Part shown: one piece after another, positions 1 through 14,111 of the stretch | Numbering within the stretch: the stretch's first letter is position 1 | Layout: the number at the start of each line of letters is the position of its first letter | Source: Neurospora tetraspora | Taxonomy: Eukaryota; Ascomycota; Sordariomycetes; Sordariales; Sordariaceae | Direction of reading: 5' to 3' | NCBI RefSeq assembly: GCF_033439725.1 | Contig: NW_026944385.1 | Location: 3,877,001 to 3,941,000, forward strand | Length of the DNA stretch: 64,000 nucleotides | The notes under the pieces: generated by a model | Database searches by the model: none | Told to the model about the DNA's origin: nothing | Seen by the model: only the letters and a program-made list of their open reading frames with translations | Made by a program: the position numbers and the translations under genes

Positions 1-355
1 CAGTCGGTAGGTGCAATTATTCGATAAAGTCAGGATGCCTTTCTGATATATGCTAGCCAGCCGGCTGATAAAATGTAGAACAACAAAATTTCAAATATGC
101 TATAAAAAGACTATTTCCTCCCCAGTCCCAATGGTATCAAACCTTTCCTCTGTCTGGCCTCCCAGAATCCCGTCGCTAATCATAGGTATTTACAAAAAGA
201 AAATTTCTTTCTTCAAACACAAACAAACTATAAATGAGATTAATAATTCCGTGGGCCGGCCCTTTTGCAGCCCCACCAAATGTTCTTGACAGTTCTTCAG
301 CAAAGCTCCTCCCCCTTGCCCTTTTTTTTTCCCCCCATTTTGTCCCTTTACGCAG
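1..355. other. Flank, no gene seen
   Basis: AT-rich to pyrimidine-rich sequence downstream of the secreted Ser/Thr-rich gene. It probably holds that gene's 3' untranslated region. No open frame here looks real. Confidence 0.4.
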
Positions 356-1208
356 CTACGCAGCGGTAGCAACCGCCGGCCCAGCCACCGTCACGGTCTG
401 CGTCTCCGTAACGGTGGCAGTCTCATTATGAATCAACGTATCCGTCACTCTGACCGTCTCTCTTTTAGTCTCGGTAACCGTCTCCTTAACCGTAGTCGTA
501 GTCGTCTCCTTAACCGCCTCCCCCTTAATGGTAGCAGTGACCGTTTGGAACATCTGCTGTGTCTGTGTAGCCGTAGCTGTAGCCGTTTCAGTAACAGTAA
601 CCGACACCGAGACCGTGACTGCACTCTCCGAACCAGCAGCTGCTAACTTGACATGGTTCTCATTCCCATTTAACCCGTTGCCGGAGGAGTATTGAGGGGG
701 TTTGAAGAGGCGGTCGACTGTCGCCCAGTATTGTGCTTCTGATGCTTGTTTGCTGTCGACAGCAGCAGAAGCGGCAGCAGGGGCAGAAGTGACCTCAGCA
801 GCAGCAACAGCAGGAGGACCAGGAACGAGCTTGACATTGTTGACATTGGCAATCTCCGTAGGCTGAGCAAAACGTTCATAAGATACCAAGTCCGTCACGG
901 TGCCGGTGACGGGGATGATTACGAGGGGATCGTCGTCGCTGGTGGTGCTAGAAGCGGCGCTGCTTTCGGCGCTGCTTGTGATGATCGGAGCGCTGGTTGT
1001 GGTAACGCTGCTGGTGGTAACTGGAGCAGGAGCTGAAGATGGGACTGAGACTGAGACTGAAGAGCCTGAAAAGGTAGAAATCCTTTGGTTAGGAACGTTG
1101 TGAAATGAGAGTGTTGTTGAGGGTAGTATGGTGGACAAGGGTTTTGAGGTGGTTAAGGTGATCGTGGAGGTTGTAGGAAGGGGAGGAGGGTTGCTGGTGG
1201 TGATGGAA
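356..1208 (-). CDS. Out-of-frame or spliced C-terminal part of the secreted Ser/Thr-rich protein
   Basis: This stretch stays open for over 280 codons and has the same Ser/Thr/Val/Ala bias and TVTVT blocks as the frame ending at 1218 (for example SVSVTVTETATATATQTQ). It has no good ATG near its start; the first usable in-frame codons are non-ATG. It is therefore read as the continuation of the upstream frame, reached either by splicing across 1300-1234 or by having been in frame before the 16-bp duplication. It ends in TVTVAGPAVATAA with no obvious GPI signal. If neither route operates, it is an untranslated remnant. Confidence 0.55.
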
Positions 1209-1217
1209 GGGGAAATG

Positions 1218-2924
<1,707 letters not shown>

Positions 2925-5198
2925 TGCTCGTGGTTGTTGTTGTTGTGATGCCCGAGTTGGGTATGCGGAAATAGGTGTAACCTATGGTCTGAGACCAGGA
3001 GAAACCACGAAAAGGAAAAAAGGAAAAAAAAAAGAAAAAGTATCCAAGATCCTGACTATTCCGTTGAGTAAATTGTTGTATAAGGTATCTTAGCCAAGAA
3101 GAAGGAAAGGAAAGGAAGGAAATCCAGGTGGTAGGCAAGTATGAGAATCGAGAATTCGGGTTGATCGACCGACCAGTCGGGTATGACCAAGGATCCTCGT
3201 TTCGGTTGTTCCTGAAGGCGTTGCGGGTGAGGGAGAGATGATCTCGTGGAAGCGGTAACTTGAAGAAAGAAGATCGACTGCTTTCTTTGTGTTACTCTTC
3301 AGAGGATATAATTTGAGATGTGTGTAGAAAGCCGTTAAAATCCCAAACAAGAGGTACAGATAAAGGAAGTAAACGCTTGTATAGAAGAAGAGAACGCTGG
3401 TGATCGATGAGTAATGACAAGTCAAGGAAAGACAGAAAAGATGACGATGAAGCAGAATAGTAAACCAAAGAGAAGATGGGGAGGGGAAGAAGGAAGAGGA
3501 GGACGAGGAGAGAGAAATCCAGACCAGAGAAGATATCGTGAGACGGTAAGCCCAACTCGTTCGTTGGGTAGCGTAGTCAGGACTAGCTACTAGCTAGCTA
3601 GCTCCAGAAAACCACATGGTCCTCCGTCGATGCAAGGTGCGATGACAGGTAATGTCGCGTCACGAAACCCGACGCACCATTCCTCTTTCGAGAAAGCCGC
3701 CGCCCTATGAGATTCTCTTCAAGCTTTGAGTCCACTTGTCTCTTTGGATGGATCGGGTTGCCCCGAGAAATAGCCAAGGGTGTATGGTAACAGACGCTGC
3801 GCAGCATCGTGAAATCACTGGATGGCCGGCGGCCAACTTTCGAGGCCAGCCAAGCATCGTGAGTAAATGAGAAAAAGAGGGCGGAAGCCGGCATGCCATG
3901 GACATGGGGAAAGTGTAGTGCAGTGTACCTAGTACCGCATGCCTGGAAGAAAATGCCTAGACTCCTCGATGAGTCGTCGTCTTCGGTCCCAGTATGTAAA
4001 TGTCCACTCGGCATATCGATCCAGGGCGCAAGTTCGACGTGGGGAGATACTGGGCAGTCATGCCCGCCCTGCTAACAAAGACACCCTCGTTCGCTCGCTT
4101 CGGTCAGTCAGTCAGGTCTCAGCGCATATGGTGTTGTATCGAGTTGACAAAGAACGCTTGGCCATGAAGCGCCCGCCGAAAGGGAACCAACTGAACCAAC
4201 CGAGGGATCAGCGAGCGACTGGTGGTGGTTAGCCGTCGTCCGTTTAACCTCCAGTCACTTCCCCCAGTGACGTCCCCTTGTCTCCCCCCCTTTGTTTCCC
4301 AAAACAAGCAACCTTTCTCGGTTCACGAACCTCATTGGTTGGCCAACTTGGAAACGCCAAAACGGGTCACAGCCGCCCGCGATTCAGGGCCAATCATTCT
4401 CGGCTGACGGGGGTGTTCCTGAGGCTCTTTTTCTGTGGACTGAATGAACCCCTGCATTGGTTTTGTTCTTGGTGGTGGGCGGATGCGGATGTAACGTCAG
4501 TAGGTACTCAGCACCTTGCTTTGCTTTGCTTTGCTTTGCTTGCCGCGAGCTTGCTTGCCGCTCACCTCGCACAACGAACGGACACCCGCTCTTGCAGCGC
4601 GCTTGTTGAGGAAGATTTGAAGGATTTTGGAAATCACATTTCCAGGTGATGATTTCCGTCGGCGCATATGCTAGGCCATGGCTATATACAACAGTGGCCC
4701 AGTCCAGCAGCCGGCCTCGAATGAGATGAACAGCGATGCGTAGATCGCCTTTTCTCTCCTAAACTTTTTCTTTGAAAGTGAGCTACGATGATGATGATGA
4801 TTTCTATCCAACAAGCCATGCTTATTTCTGGCATGTGGTCCGTTCCACAACACTCCCAACACTTGCCATCTAGCAGCGCCTGTATCAATCGCATCTTCCA
4901 GAACACCCTTCCATGTAACATCAATGCCCACCATGCAAATAATTTCTGGACGAATAAACACTCCCGCGAGCAACGACTCGGACTTTTACCTCTACCTACT
5001 CAGATAATGCTGTGACAGTATGCAAATCAAATTGAACTTTTTAGAACTCCAATCCACATGCTACTTTCAAGACACCCATACTCAATCCATGTTCCCCTGT
5101 CCGCACTCGTCGATGCGTCCTCCAAACAACAAACCACGGAACAACAATCAAACCACCCACGACTCCCACGATCCCGGGTATGACGCTACCTCGTCGCA
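2925..5198. other. Intergenic: promoter of the secreted gene and dim-2 3' side
   Basis: This 2.3-kb stretch lies upstream of the secreted Ser/Thr-rich gene and downstream of dim-2; both read on the minus strand. It holds A/G-rich tracts (about 3015-3040), a GCTAGCTA cluster (3589-3602) and about five TTTGC pentamers (4517-4541). The open frames of up to 138 codons show no protein-like composition. Confidence 0.4.
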
Positions 5199-8100
5199 CT
5201 ACAACTTGACAATCGTCATGCCGTTGACCGTGATCGTTTCTGGTTCTGCGTATTCTGCTTCCTCCTCTTCCTCGTCCTCCTTATTTTCTTCATCGTGATG
5301 ACCGCCGCCGTGGTAATCACCATCGAAACCCTCCGGGTCGTAGTTTTCAGGGTAGGACTCGGCATCTGATACGGGCTCCTCTGGCGCGGCTTCGTAGGTC
5401 GTGGCCTTGTTGTTGCTGTTGCTGTTGCTGGTTACTGGCGCGGTAGTCGGGTTCCTGGATGCTTGTCGGGATGCCTGCCTAGATGACTGCCTGGTTGAAC
5501 TCCTCCTAGATGCCCTTTTCACTTCATCCACCTTCTGCACCTTACTAGGTCGCATTCCCTCCTCAACGAGAGGTGACCTTCTCTTCCTCGTCACCACAGT
5601 CATCTCGATATCGTTGTCATCATCTGACCCTGCTGCACCCGATGAGACAGAAATCACCGTCGCCGGCGTAGTACTCCTCGATCTCTCGCTCTTCGAGTCG
5701 TCGAGGTCAACAGCAGTAGGAACAGGCGACCTCGACGGCCTCGTAGAGTCAGTCGTACCAATCCTCGCCTCTTCCATAACCGGTACCGTGATACCAACAG
5801 CAGCAGCAGCGGTAGCAGTAGCGGTAGCAGTACCAGCGCTTTCATCATACAGCGTCCCCAACCATGCCTCCCGGAACTTCAGCCCAATAGCCAACGCCAT
5901 ATGCCTAGAAACACTATTCCCCACCAGCTTCCACTGGTCTGCCGTCCGTCCCACCAGGACTTCCTCATCCAGGTACCCTTGCGCCCGACGCATCTCCTGG
6001 ACCGTATACGGCCGGTCTTCATCCCAATGCAATCCTGGTCCCATGCGCGCATCGCTGGGATTGCAGGAAGTAGTAACAGTAGGGAACAACGTCTTGGGAT
6101 TAAGCCTCCGCCAACCCACCGAAGCATCGCTCGTGCGGGTCGTGCCTTCGCTGGGGAACAGGTCCCTGTCTCCCTTGCTCATGACGCCGTTTCCTTTGTT
6201 CCACGCCTTGATGAAGCTCATGCCGTACGGGTGGGTAGGGATGCAGGCGTACTGGGCGCGGCAGTAGGGCGTGATTCCGGCCGCAGGACGATGGTCGGGG
6301 AAAGGGGTGCATGCCTCCGGCTTGGCGTCCCCGACCTTGGGAAGGTCGGCGGTGCTTTCGCCGGCGCTGACGAATTTGAAGGCTGTGGGGACGAAGATTC
6401 TTTGGACGTACGATTCGCCGTTGCAGAGAAACCCAATGTTCCGGTTTTTGTCGCGGTAGTGGGAGTGAGACGGTAGAGGTGGGTCTGGAAGAGGAAGACC
6501 GGGCGCAGCAAAGTACAAGAACACGCGTTCACGACTTTGAGGGGCGCCGTGTGCCCAGGCGTCTCCGAGGATAAGCTGGGCTTGGTAGCCCATACCGACG
6601 AGGGCACAAAACAGTTGTGAAAGGACGTCCTGCTTCCGATTCACAAACGTTTGCACGATGCCCGAGACGTTCTCTAGGACACCGTACTTTGGTCGATAGA
6701 AGTCGACGAAGGACGCGAACGAGGCCACCAGGGATTGGTTCTTGACTTGGTTGAGAACTTTCTTGTCCTGAGTGAGAAGCGAGAACCCGGGGCACGGGCT
6801 ACCGGCGGCAATGAAGTCGACTTCACCAGGCCGCGGCACATTGTCGGAAATTTTACCCTATAATAGATGTTAGTTAAAATTGTCTATATTAGCCAAACTC
6901 TTTCAGAACGAGAAGGGAACATACCTCCAGGGCAAGACGGAGAAGGTCGTCCACAGAGCCAAGAAAAGGGCGAGTCTTGTCCGGATCCGGGGTATTGGCC
7001 ATGTAGGTATGGATGGCCTTATCCCAAATATCGTTGGCCCAGCACATCTCAACAACACCACCCTCTTCTATGCCTCGTCCAAAGTTACCACCGCCGCAGT
7101 ATAGATCCAGACCCTTCAACTTGGGCTTGCCAGGGTTCCCAAAGGGGTTGAATCCTTGGCGTAAAGTGCTTGGGAATGTCTTGAGAGGAACGCATTTCCC
7201 ATCATCTTGCCTATGCGTAATGAAAAATATGTTCCCCGTTCCTCCTCTATCGTAGGGACTTGGGATTCGCTCGTCCGGGCGAAAGAATCTCACAAGACAC
7301 TTGCCTACGATTCTCTCGGTCCGAACCTCGACCAAATCTTCGGTATAGACCAGCTCGTTGGGTGGAGCATCCTGACGATCAACCTTTCGTCGGCGCAACA
7401 GCTTTCTTAGTCGCACGAACGGTGTATCTTTCTCTCCTTGCGTAAAGAAGTCCACGACTTCATATGGTTCCGAGAACTTGTCAGAAGGAGACAAAGTCGC
7501 AAGGACAGTATCGCCAGGCTTATAAGGGGGTGTCGGCGGTTTTGGCGGCTGGTTATGATAACAAGTCAAGTGTGCCTCCTGTAGTGTTACCCACCGACGT
7601 TGTTCACTCTCGTACAACTGTCTGACAAAAAACTCGTCCTTGCCACTTTCTGGACTACCGAACCAGTCCACCGGATGAACGGCAAGCACCTCATTTCCCT
7701 TGACACGGGCATAATGCCCTTCCTGACACGTGCAATGGTTGGAAAGGAAGAGTTCGTTGCGCCACTTGTACTTCATGGCACAGCACGGTGTGTCTTCTGG
7801 TCGGTAAAACCAAATGACATCGAAACTCTTTGGGCCAAGGCCACGGCCACTTTTTGTCTTGGCAGTATGGACTTTCTGAACGAGACCAAACCACCTGTGG
7901 TCGTCCGTGTCGGCGGGTTTCCATTTGGTGTCTGTGTTGGAGCTATCATCTCGGGGGGTTGAGATGACATCTCCGATCTTGATTTGGTCGACAAGGTCCT
8001 GAGCCAAGTATTTGATATAGGCCGGGTGGAGTTGTTCGGTTTTTGGTTTTGGTTTTGGTTGCGCTTTAGGCTTGACGTTCTCCTTCGTTGAAGGCGGTAA

Positions 8101-9606
8101 ATTGTTTTCTGGCGGAAGAACGTCCGAGGATACGATGGATACGACATCCGAGTCGATAGGCATTACCTCTGACACTTGCTGCACTGGCAAGGGCTGAAGT
8201 GGTGTCGGCAGACTCTCTGTCGCGTTTTCATCCTTGGTATCGCCCTTGGTGTCATCCTTGGTTTCTTTCTTGACACGCTTTGCGAGCTTTACCTCCTTCT
8301 CTTTCTCCGCGTCCTCCCCTGCCAACCGTAACACCTTTCCAAGAATCATGTGACCAAAGCACTCCTTTATATACGGAGTGACGATGGTAGCCGCAACAGT
8401 TCGATCGCCTTCGGTGACAACCGGCCCTGGAGGAACCTCTTGTCTGAAATACTGACCGGGCTTAACGGCTATAAGTTCCCGGAAGAGTCGGTCCCCCGCT
8501 GCTCTCTTAGCGCCTGCCACGCCATTGATTTCCTTCCAAATGTAACCTATATTGGCGGCGACAGAAGTCCGGAAATCGTCGCTGGGGTGTTGCGCCCGCC
8601 ACTTCTGGAATGCCTTTGACTTCCCGTGGGCCTTGGAAGCCCACTGGATGAAGTCGCTCTTGAAGCAGCCCAGCGTAACCTCGCGCTTCCTTTCCACCAT
8701 GCGGGTGCAATAGTCAACGACATGCTTTCCGAGGTCGGCAATCCAAAGAAACGGTTGGTAAAACCTCTGGTATTCCAGCGCGGGCTTCTTGAGTAGGTAG
8801 TAGATTTCTTTCTTGGCGTTGTGCTTGGATCGAACCCAGATCTGGCCCTTGACGGTGTGCAGAGACGCACCGTAGTTGCCAACAGGCAGCTCAAGCACTT
8901 GCATGCCGGTGACGTAGTGCTTGGTGTTGCCGAATTTCAGCACTCCGTCAAAGTAATACTTGTCGTGCAGTACCTTGGTCGCTATAAGCTGAATTGGCCG
9001 CATTTCTTGAGGGTGGTAAGCATAGTTTACGTAGAAGTTGAAGTCGTGTAGCTCGAATTCGATATAATCCTCTTTGGTCTTGCCAGCTGCTTTCGCAGCT
9101 CTCAAGAGATCTTCAACAGCTACGCGCTCAGTAGTCGGCTGCGGGGAGAACGGTATGGGATTATCGTTTTCATCGAGTCTTTGGAATGTCGACCTTGGGT
9201 TTATCAGAGTCGATACTGCTAAGTCAACAGTAATGTGCTTACTGCGCTGGACCACGAAGTCGTCATCTAGGCCCTCGTCTGAAAATCCATCAGGGAGATC
9301 CGCCTCGTCTTCGGACTCAGGCGCAGGTTCAACGCTATTCAGACCGGATTCGGCTTGGAGTTGCTGCTGGAGCTCTAGCTCGAGTTGAAGTTGAGGGTCG
9401 TCAAGACTTGGTGTGATGGTCGTCGCCGCTATGGGCTCGGGGCACTCCTCCTCGGCTGCTGGGAGTGGTTGAACGTAGTCGCCCTCATTGACCAAACCCT
9501 GGCTGAGAACGGACGCGAACATGTCCAAATAGTCTTCTTGAGAGCCCATGGCGTCGGCGGGCACGTCGATAAACATGCCCCCGTGGCTGCGATCTGGCGA
9601 ATCCAT
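5199..9606 (-). CDS. dim-2: DNA (cytosine-5) methyltransferase DIM-2
   Basis: DIM-2 methylates cytosine at C5 in any sequence context. In Neurospora it makes all detectable DNA methylation, at RIP-mutated DNA marked by H3K9me3 and HP1. Two exons (9606-6925 and 6857-5199), joined by a 67-nt GTATGT...TATAG intron in phase 0, give 1446 residues; I recall 1454 for N. crassa. There is an acidic N-terminal region, then two BAH-like segments (starting near KIGDVISTP and YKPGDTVLA), then the catalytic domain. Visible motifs are I (DLYCGGGNFGRG, about residue 834), IV with the active-site Cys (GSPCPGFS, about 915), VI (LENVSG), VIII (QSRERVF) and X (LVGNSVSRHM). The C-terminal tail is acidic and Ser-rich, with ATA/GTA repeat codons that probably vary in length. 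An HP1-binding PxVxL-like site has been described for DIM-2; TVDLAVSTL near residue 125 is a candidate by inference. No catalytic residue is missing. Confidence 0.97.
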
Positions 9607-10721
9607 GGCTTGGCTGATGACGATCTGGCGCTTAGTTCTACTTTATGAGTAGGCGTACTCCGAAGCCGGTCAAGGGTGGACCTATAACAAGAATGAAGGC
9701 GGCCGGCTGGAGAGAAGGTATTCAGGTATGTCTTGGCTAAAACATTTGGTAACTTGTTGCGATATTGAATTTTTCGAATTATTTCATGTTCAAGAGAGGT
9801 GAGTTGGTGATGATAAGGTGAGAAAATCGTAATAAATTCTAGCAATCCCCGTTTATTGATGAAAGGCCAGAAATGGTGTATGAGCAAAGCCGGATTGTAA
9901 AAGAATACAAAATAAAGTAACAAAAAAAGAAATCTTTTTGAAAAGATTTTATTCGTATCGTTTGTAGTCCGGATATGTGCAAGTTAATGTTGTATTGCGA
10001 TACGTAAAAAGAGAGTCGTATCAAGCGCTCTCAGATATTCTGATATTTTGGCTGTCGCGTGGGCGTGAAAGCGGGTGCACAAGTTGAGGTGACCGCGGTG
10101 GAAGGAGGAGCAAACCAACAGAAAACAACACTGCAACGAACTTGAATGGATTCTCTTTTTTTCTCAGTCCCTTGTCCACCGAATTCCTCTCTTCCTTCCT
10201 GTTGCGGACCTCGTTCGACTGGGATGTGCAGCGAACGGGACTTCCTTCCTCGAGAGGAACGCGTCCCGCGACTGTGGATTCTTTGTCGAGGGTTGGCAAG
10301 GGTTGGTGGTGAGCAAACTGCGCCAAGCGAAATCAATTGCCCAATCACAGAACCCGCGTCCCTGCCGTTTGCGGATCCTCCAACTGCACGAACAAGACCC
10401 ACAAAAGGCCGGTAAAGATCCACATATCTCCGGTCTGTTGCTCCGGTGCGCCCGGAACTTGGACCGGAACTCAGACCGGCATGTCATAATCAACGCTCAA
10501 CAGCTCCAAACACAGTCCATTACCATAACCAATCTGTTCCTATTCAAGGTGCTGCATGAATTAAAAGTATTCGACCCAAAATCTCTAAATACCAAAATAG
10601 ACACCTAACAGACCGGGTATTCCAAAGCGCTCCTTGCTCGCTCGCTTGCTATCTAGAGTATCTTGATCCCAGCGTACTGTGTATCCGTATAACTCAATTA
10701 GAGTCGGGAGTAATCCCATCG
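9607..10721. other. Intergenic: dim-2 upstream region
   Basis: This 1.1-kb stretch holds the dim-2 leader and promoter and the 3' flank of the 1037-residue gene. The part from 9740 to 10020 is AT-rich. It holds an interrupted palindrome, AAATCTTTT TG AAAAGATTT (9930-9949), about 325 bp upstream of the dim-2 ATG, and a CGTATCG/CGATACG pair nearby. No convincing gene is present. Confidence 0.45.
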
Positions 10722-13700
10722 TCACTTGTCCTCCGCAGTTGAATCCATCTTCTCGGCTTCAAATCCAGTCATGCCGATTTTCTTAGGGTTCTGTGTATCC
10801 CCAGGAGCTCCTGCTCCTTGCCTAACTCTCCTAACAATTCGAGATGGTTTGTTGAGCCAAGTATCGGTATATCGCTGCGTGTTGAGCCAACGCGCAGCAA
10901 CGACGGCATCCGTACCCTTCAGGTCTCCGTCCGTTCTCTTGGCTGGGAGGTGCCAAGTGCAGCCTTGTGTTTGCCTGAGTGCTTCGAGCTTTTGCCTCGT
11001 CCTGACCAGCATGGTTTCTAGCGCATCATTGACTGGCAGATGAGGCCACATCTCGATAAAGTATGCAAACGTCTGTATCAGGACCTTATACTCGGTTTCG
11101 CCCGGCTCCCTTGCGTTCTCCAGAATGCGAGGGTCTGACCAAGAGTCGAGCACCCAGTTTACCAAGCTCAACATCAATTGCGCGTTGCCCAGACATCCTA
11201 GAGCTTGCATATACCGGAAAATATGAGGCGCCGTCAGCGTGTACTGTAACGTGGGGAGCTCGAAACGTGCTGATGCGTCGCCATTTGATGGGACCGAAAT
11301 GGGCCTTACCATCTCTTTGAAAGTGGCATGGAGCTTTTCAGCAGCCAGGCGAATTACTGGCACCATTCTCAAATCTCCGTACTGCTCGGTTGGTGTTGCT
11401 GTAGCCATCGCTTTCCTCGTTTCAAATGCCAGTGCAACCGTCGACTTTCGTACCATGAGACTAAGTAGGTCGAAGATGGTGGTATCCAGGCCTTTCGCGA
11501 ATACCGTCAGCCGATATGCTTTCATGAACACCTTGAGCGTATGCAAGTGTGGGTGTGTTGTTCCTTCACCCTCTCTCACAATGTATTTGTTGGTGGCCAG
11601 AGCTCTGAGAATAGTGTACCATGGCCGCTTGTCCTTGTGAGCAGCCCTTGCGTTCCCCTGTTGGTACAGCTTGGTGATTTTGATAGCCAGTGGGATATGG
11701 TTATGGGAGAACGAATGAGGGTCCGGGTCCGGGTAATTGGAGTGCGTTTTGCACAACAGCTTAATCCACGCATCGAAGACGCGAACGGGGAGGGTATTTA
11801 TCTGCTCAACATCCTGGGACCACCCAACCAAAGCTTGTCTCGCAATTACGTTGTATCCGCCGTCCAGGATGTATTGCAACCCGGCCTCTATTGAGTTGGT
11901 GTTTTTAAGTAGAAGCTCGAGGAGGCGGTCGTTTGGTCGGATGTTGCGTTCCCACATTTGTCGATACAAGTCACCAGGAGCCGGAGGAGTAAGTCTCGCG
12001 ATCTCATAGGCGCTAAGGTTACCGTCATGAACTGGAAAGACATAATGCCGCGAGTCACCCGGTAGCAGCGGACTATCTGGGGGCACTTCCTCTGCAAACA
12101 ACTTTTCCAACATGGCAGCATACACATCGGCAGTAGGCTGGAGGTTGGGTCGAGGAGGTCTCTGAAACTCCGTCCAGGCCTCCCTAACGTTGCGCGTGGC
12201 CTCGATGGCTGTAACCCACGTGGCGTAGACAAACATGTTGGGACTACTCCATTTGGGTGGTCCGTCAGTTCTGGTCATTATCGTGCGCTGTCGGCCGGGC
12301 AGTGAACCACCCAGATTGGTCAATGCCTCATCAATGGGCTGAGAGGGGTATCCGTTTTCGACCATCATGGTTCCTGCTTTAGCGCTCCTGCTCAGATCTT
12401 CTTCACGATCGCGTTGCTCGTCCACTCCATCCCACGATAAACGGTATGGTGGCCACGTCTTTGCAGACCGAATCATGGCCTTTTCCTCTGCTGGTGTCTT
12501 CTTCATCCCCAGCAACACCCTTCTTATTGAGCGGTAGCCGTTCTGGGTAATCAGCAAGTGAGGTCTCATTTTGACAGACGCGGCCAGAAGGACCTTCTGG
12601 GCTTCCCAGTTGTAACGGACGTGCTTGTAAGGAGCGATGGGCGTCCTCCTGTCAAGCGCACAAAGAGCGCTGTTAAGGATCCGACATCTTATTCTCTGCC
12701 ATTTTACTTCGTCATCACCTCCGGCATCAGCGCGGCAGGTCTCGAGATATGCCGCGACGAGATGGGCAACCGAGATCAGAGCAGCAGGCCATACGGCCGC
12801 GCAATGCCACATGAGTCGATACATCATGATCTTGAAGACGTCAGATCTGAATTCTGGACCAACACGTTTCTGTTCAGGTTTTTGTCTCGGTTCCAGGTAG
12901 TGTCGGGAGATATAGTCGAAGATGACGGCGAGGCTCTGCGCTTGGAATATCCTTTTGTCGCGCCCAAGGACCATGTTCATGAGAAAATATGGCTTGAAGG
13001 TGTCACGAGAGACGAACCGCTGAACGATTTCGTCTCCAGTCTTTCCTTGTAAAATCCACGACCACTCTTCAAGATCGCTGGTGCCGTATCCCTTCCTTTC
13101 AAGACGCTTTATGCGCCTTGCCCATGCTTGCTCTGTTTCCAGATAGCTTGGAAGTCCCCTAAGGTGGTAGAAGGAGATTCGAGACTTGCGCCAGTGCGCT
13201 ACACGTTGCTTGAACATGAACTGTGCCAGACAACCGGGCAATCGAGGAGACTTATTGTTGGCAAGAGCACGGAGAACATACCACTTGTGAGGTGGATATT
13301 TGCGAGCTTTGCGCCTGATGAACATGGCAAGCGCCTTTGTAGGCGAAAACGGCGTGAACTTTTTCTCAAAGGGCGTTTGTATCCCAGGAACCGGAGGCCC
13401 ATCTTTTAGTCGTCTCTCACGGCGGCTCAATCCCCCACGTGTCGCATGCCACAGCACCGCAAACGGATCGGCCGAGGTGGTGGAGGCGGCGACAGACGGA
13501 GCGGGTTTGGCCGGAGCGCAAGCATGAGGTACTCTCTCGCGGCGGCTCGATTCCCCTTGTGCCGCAGCTCTCTCTAGTACAGCAAACGGATCGGCCGAGG
13601 TGGTGGTGGAGGCGTCGAGAGACGGAGCGGGTCTGGCCGGAGCCGTAGAGCCGGTGGGGAGGACATTTTCGGCTTCGGCGCCGGCAGCGGCAGCGGCAGC

Positions 13701-13835
13701 GGTTGATCGTCTTCGGAAAGTACCATGTCCATCCGGTATTGAAGAGGAGCACACGGACGACCAAGCGGGGAGCTGTATTGAAGAGGAGTCAGTGCTCGTG
13801 GCCAGCGACAAGGTACCCAAGGGTGAGAGAGTCAT
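10722..13835 (-). CDS. Unrecognised 1037-residue protein, possibly PPR-like and mitochondrial
   Basis: This is one uninterrupted frame from the ATG at 13835, and its length and composition make it clearly coding. The first 45 residues are Ser/Thr-rich and end in FRRRSTA, which could serve as a mitochondrial targeting sequence. Residues about 60-140 contain a duplicated segment of roughly 40 residues (both copies have TSADPFAVL and end in SRRER). The body is helical and rich in Trp, Tyr and Arg. Segments such as DVYAAMLEKLF and LYRQMWERNIRPNDRLLELL recall the spacing of PPR-type helical repeats used in organelle RNA metabolism. That assignment is weak and I cannot name an orthologue. The transposon relic lies 277 bp upstream of the start codon, so it probably sits in or next to the promoter. 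Confidence 0.75.
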   Translation of the reverse strand: MTLSPLGTLSLATSTDSSSIQLPAWSSVCSSSIPDGHGTFRRRSTAAAAAAGAEAENVLPTGSTAPARPAPSLDASTTTSADPFAVLERAAAQGESSRRERVPHACAPAKPAPSVAASTTSADPFAVLWHATRGGLSRRERRLKDGPPVPGIQTPFEKKFTPFSPTKALAMFIRRKARKYPPHKWYVLRALANNKSPRLPGCLAQFMFKQRVAHWRKSRISFYHLRGLPSYLETEQAWARRIKRLERKGYGTSDLEEWSWILQGKTGDEIVQRFVSRDTFKPYFLMNMVLGRDKRIFQAQSLAVIFDYISRHYLEPRQKPEQKRVGPEFRSDVFKIMMYRLMWHCAAVWPAALISVAHLVAAYLETCRADAGGDDEVKWQRIRCRILNSALCALDRRTPIAPYKHVRYNWEAQKVLLAASVKMRPHLLITQNGYRSIRRVLLGMKKTPAEEKAMIRSAKTWPPYRLSWDGVDEQRDREEDLSRSAKAGTMMVENGYPSQPIDEALTNLGGSLPGRQRTIMTRTDGPPKWSSPNMFVYATWVTAIEATRNVREAWTEFQRPPRPNLQPTADVYAAMLEKLFAEEVPPDSPLLPGDSRHYVFPVHDGNLSAYEIARLTPPAPGDLYRQMWERNIRPNDRLLELLLKNTNSIEAGLQYILDGGYNVIARQALVGWSQDVEQINTLPVRVFDAWIKLLCKTHSNYPDPDPHSFSHNHIPLAIKITKLYQQGNARAAHKDKRPWYTILRALATNKYIVREGEGTTHPHLHTLKVFMKAYRLTVFAKGLDTTIFDLLSLMVRKSTVALAFETRKAMATATPTEQYGDLRMVPVIRLAAEKLHATFKEMVRPISVPSNGDASARFELPTLQYTLTAPHIFRYMQALGCLGNAQLMLSLVNWVLDSWSDPRILENAREPGETEYKVLIQTFAYFIEMWPHLPVNDALETMLVRTRQKLEALRQTQGCTWHLPAKRTDGDLKGTDAVVAARWLNTQRYTDTWLNKPSRIVRRVRQGAGAPGDTQNPKKIGMTGFEAEKMDSTAEDK
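13414..13650. repeat. Diverged in-frame tandem duplication of about 120 bp
   Basis: GGCGGCTC recurs at 13421 and 13541, and CAAACGGATCGGCCGAGG at 13460 and 13583, so the period is 120-123 bp. The duplication stays in frame and gives the doubled TSADPFAVL segment near the N terminus of the 1037-residue protein. Confidence 0.85.
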
Positions 13836-14111
13836 GAGGGTTCCACATGTTTACCTGGCAGAACCTCGTTGTTGTCGACACACCTCTTAGGGCGGAACCT
13901 TTAGTACCAAACATTGATGTAGGCAATCAACCATTCTGAAGAGACGGCAGGCTGGCGATGGGTTGGAGGGCTTTGCATTGGCGATTTCCAACAACGTTCG
14001 TTTGGCGGTTTTGGGGAAATCTGGCTGTTGCTGACTTTCTCCCCAATTCTTCTGCCCAGTGTGCAGGCGCTTGTCCAGATATTCGGACCTGGGCTGCACT
14101 AGCGGATGCTA

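Noticed and set aside
3598-4014. 138-codon minus-strand frame
   Set aside because: No domain, no typical composition, no splice partners; it lies in an intergenic stretch.
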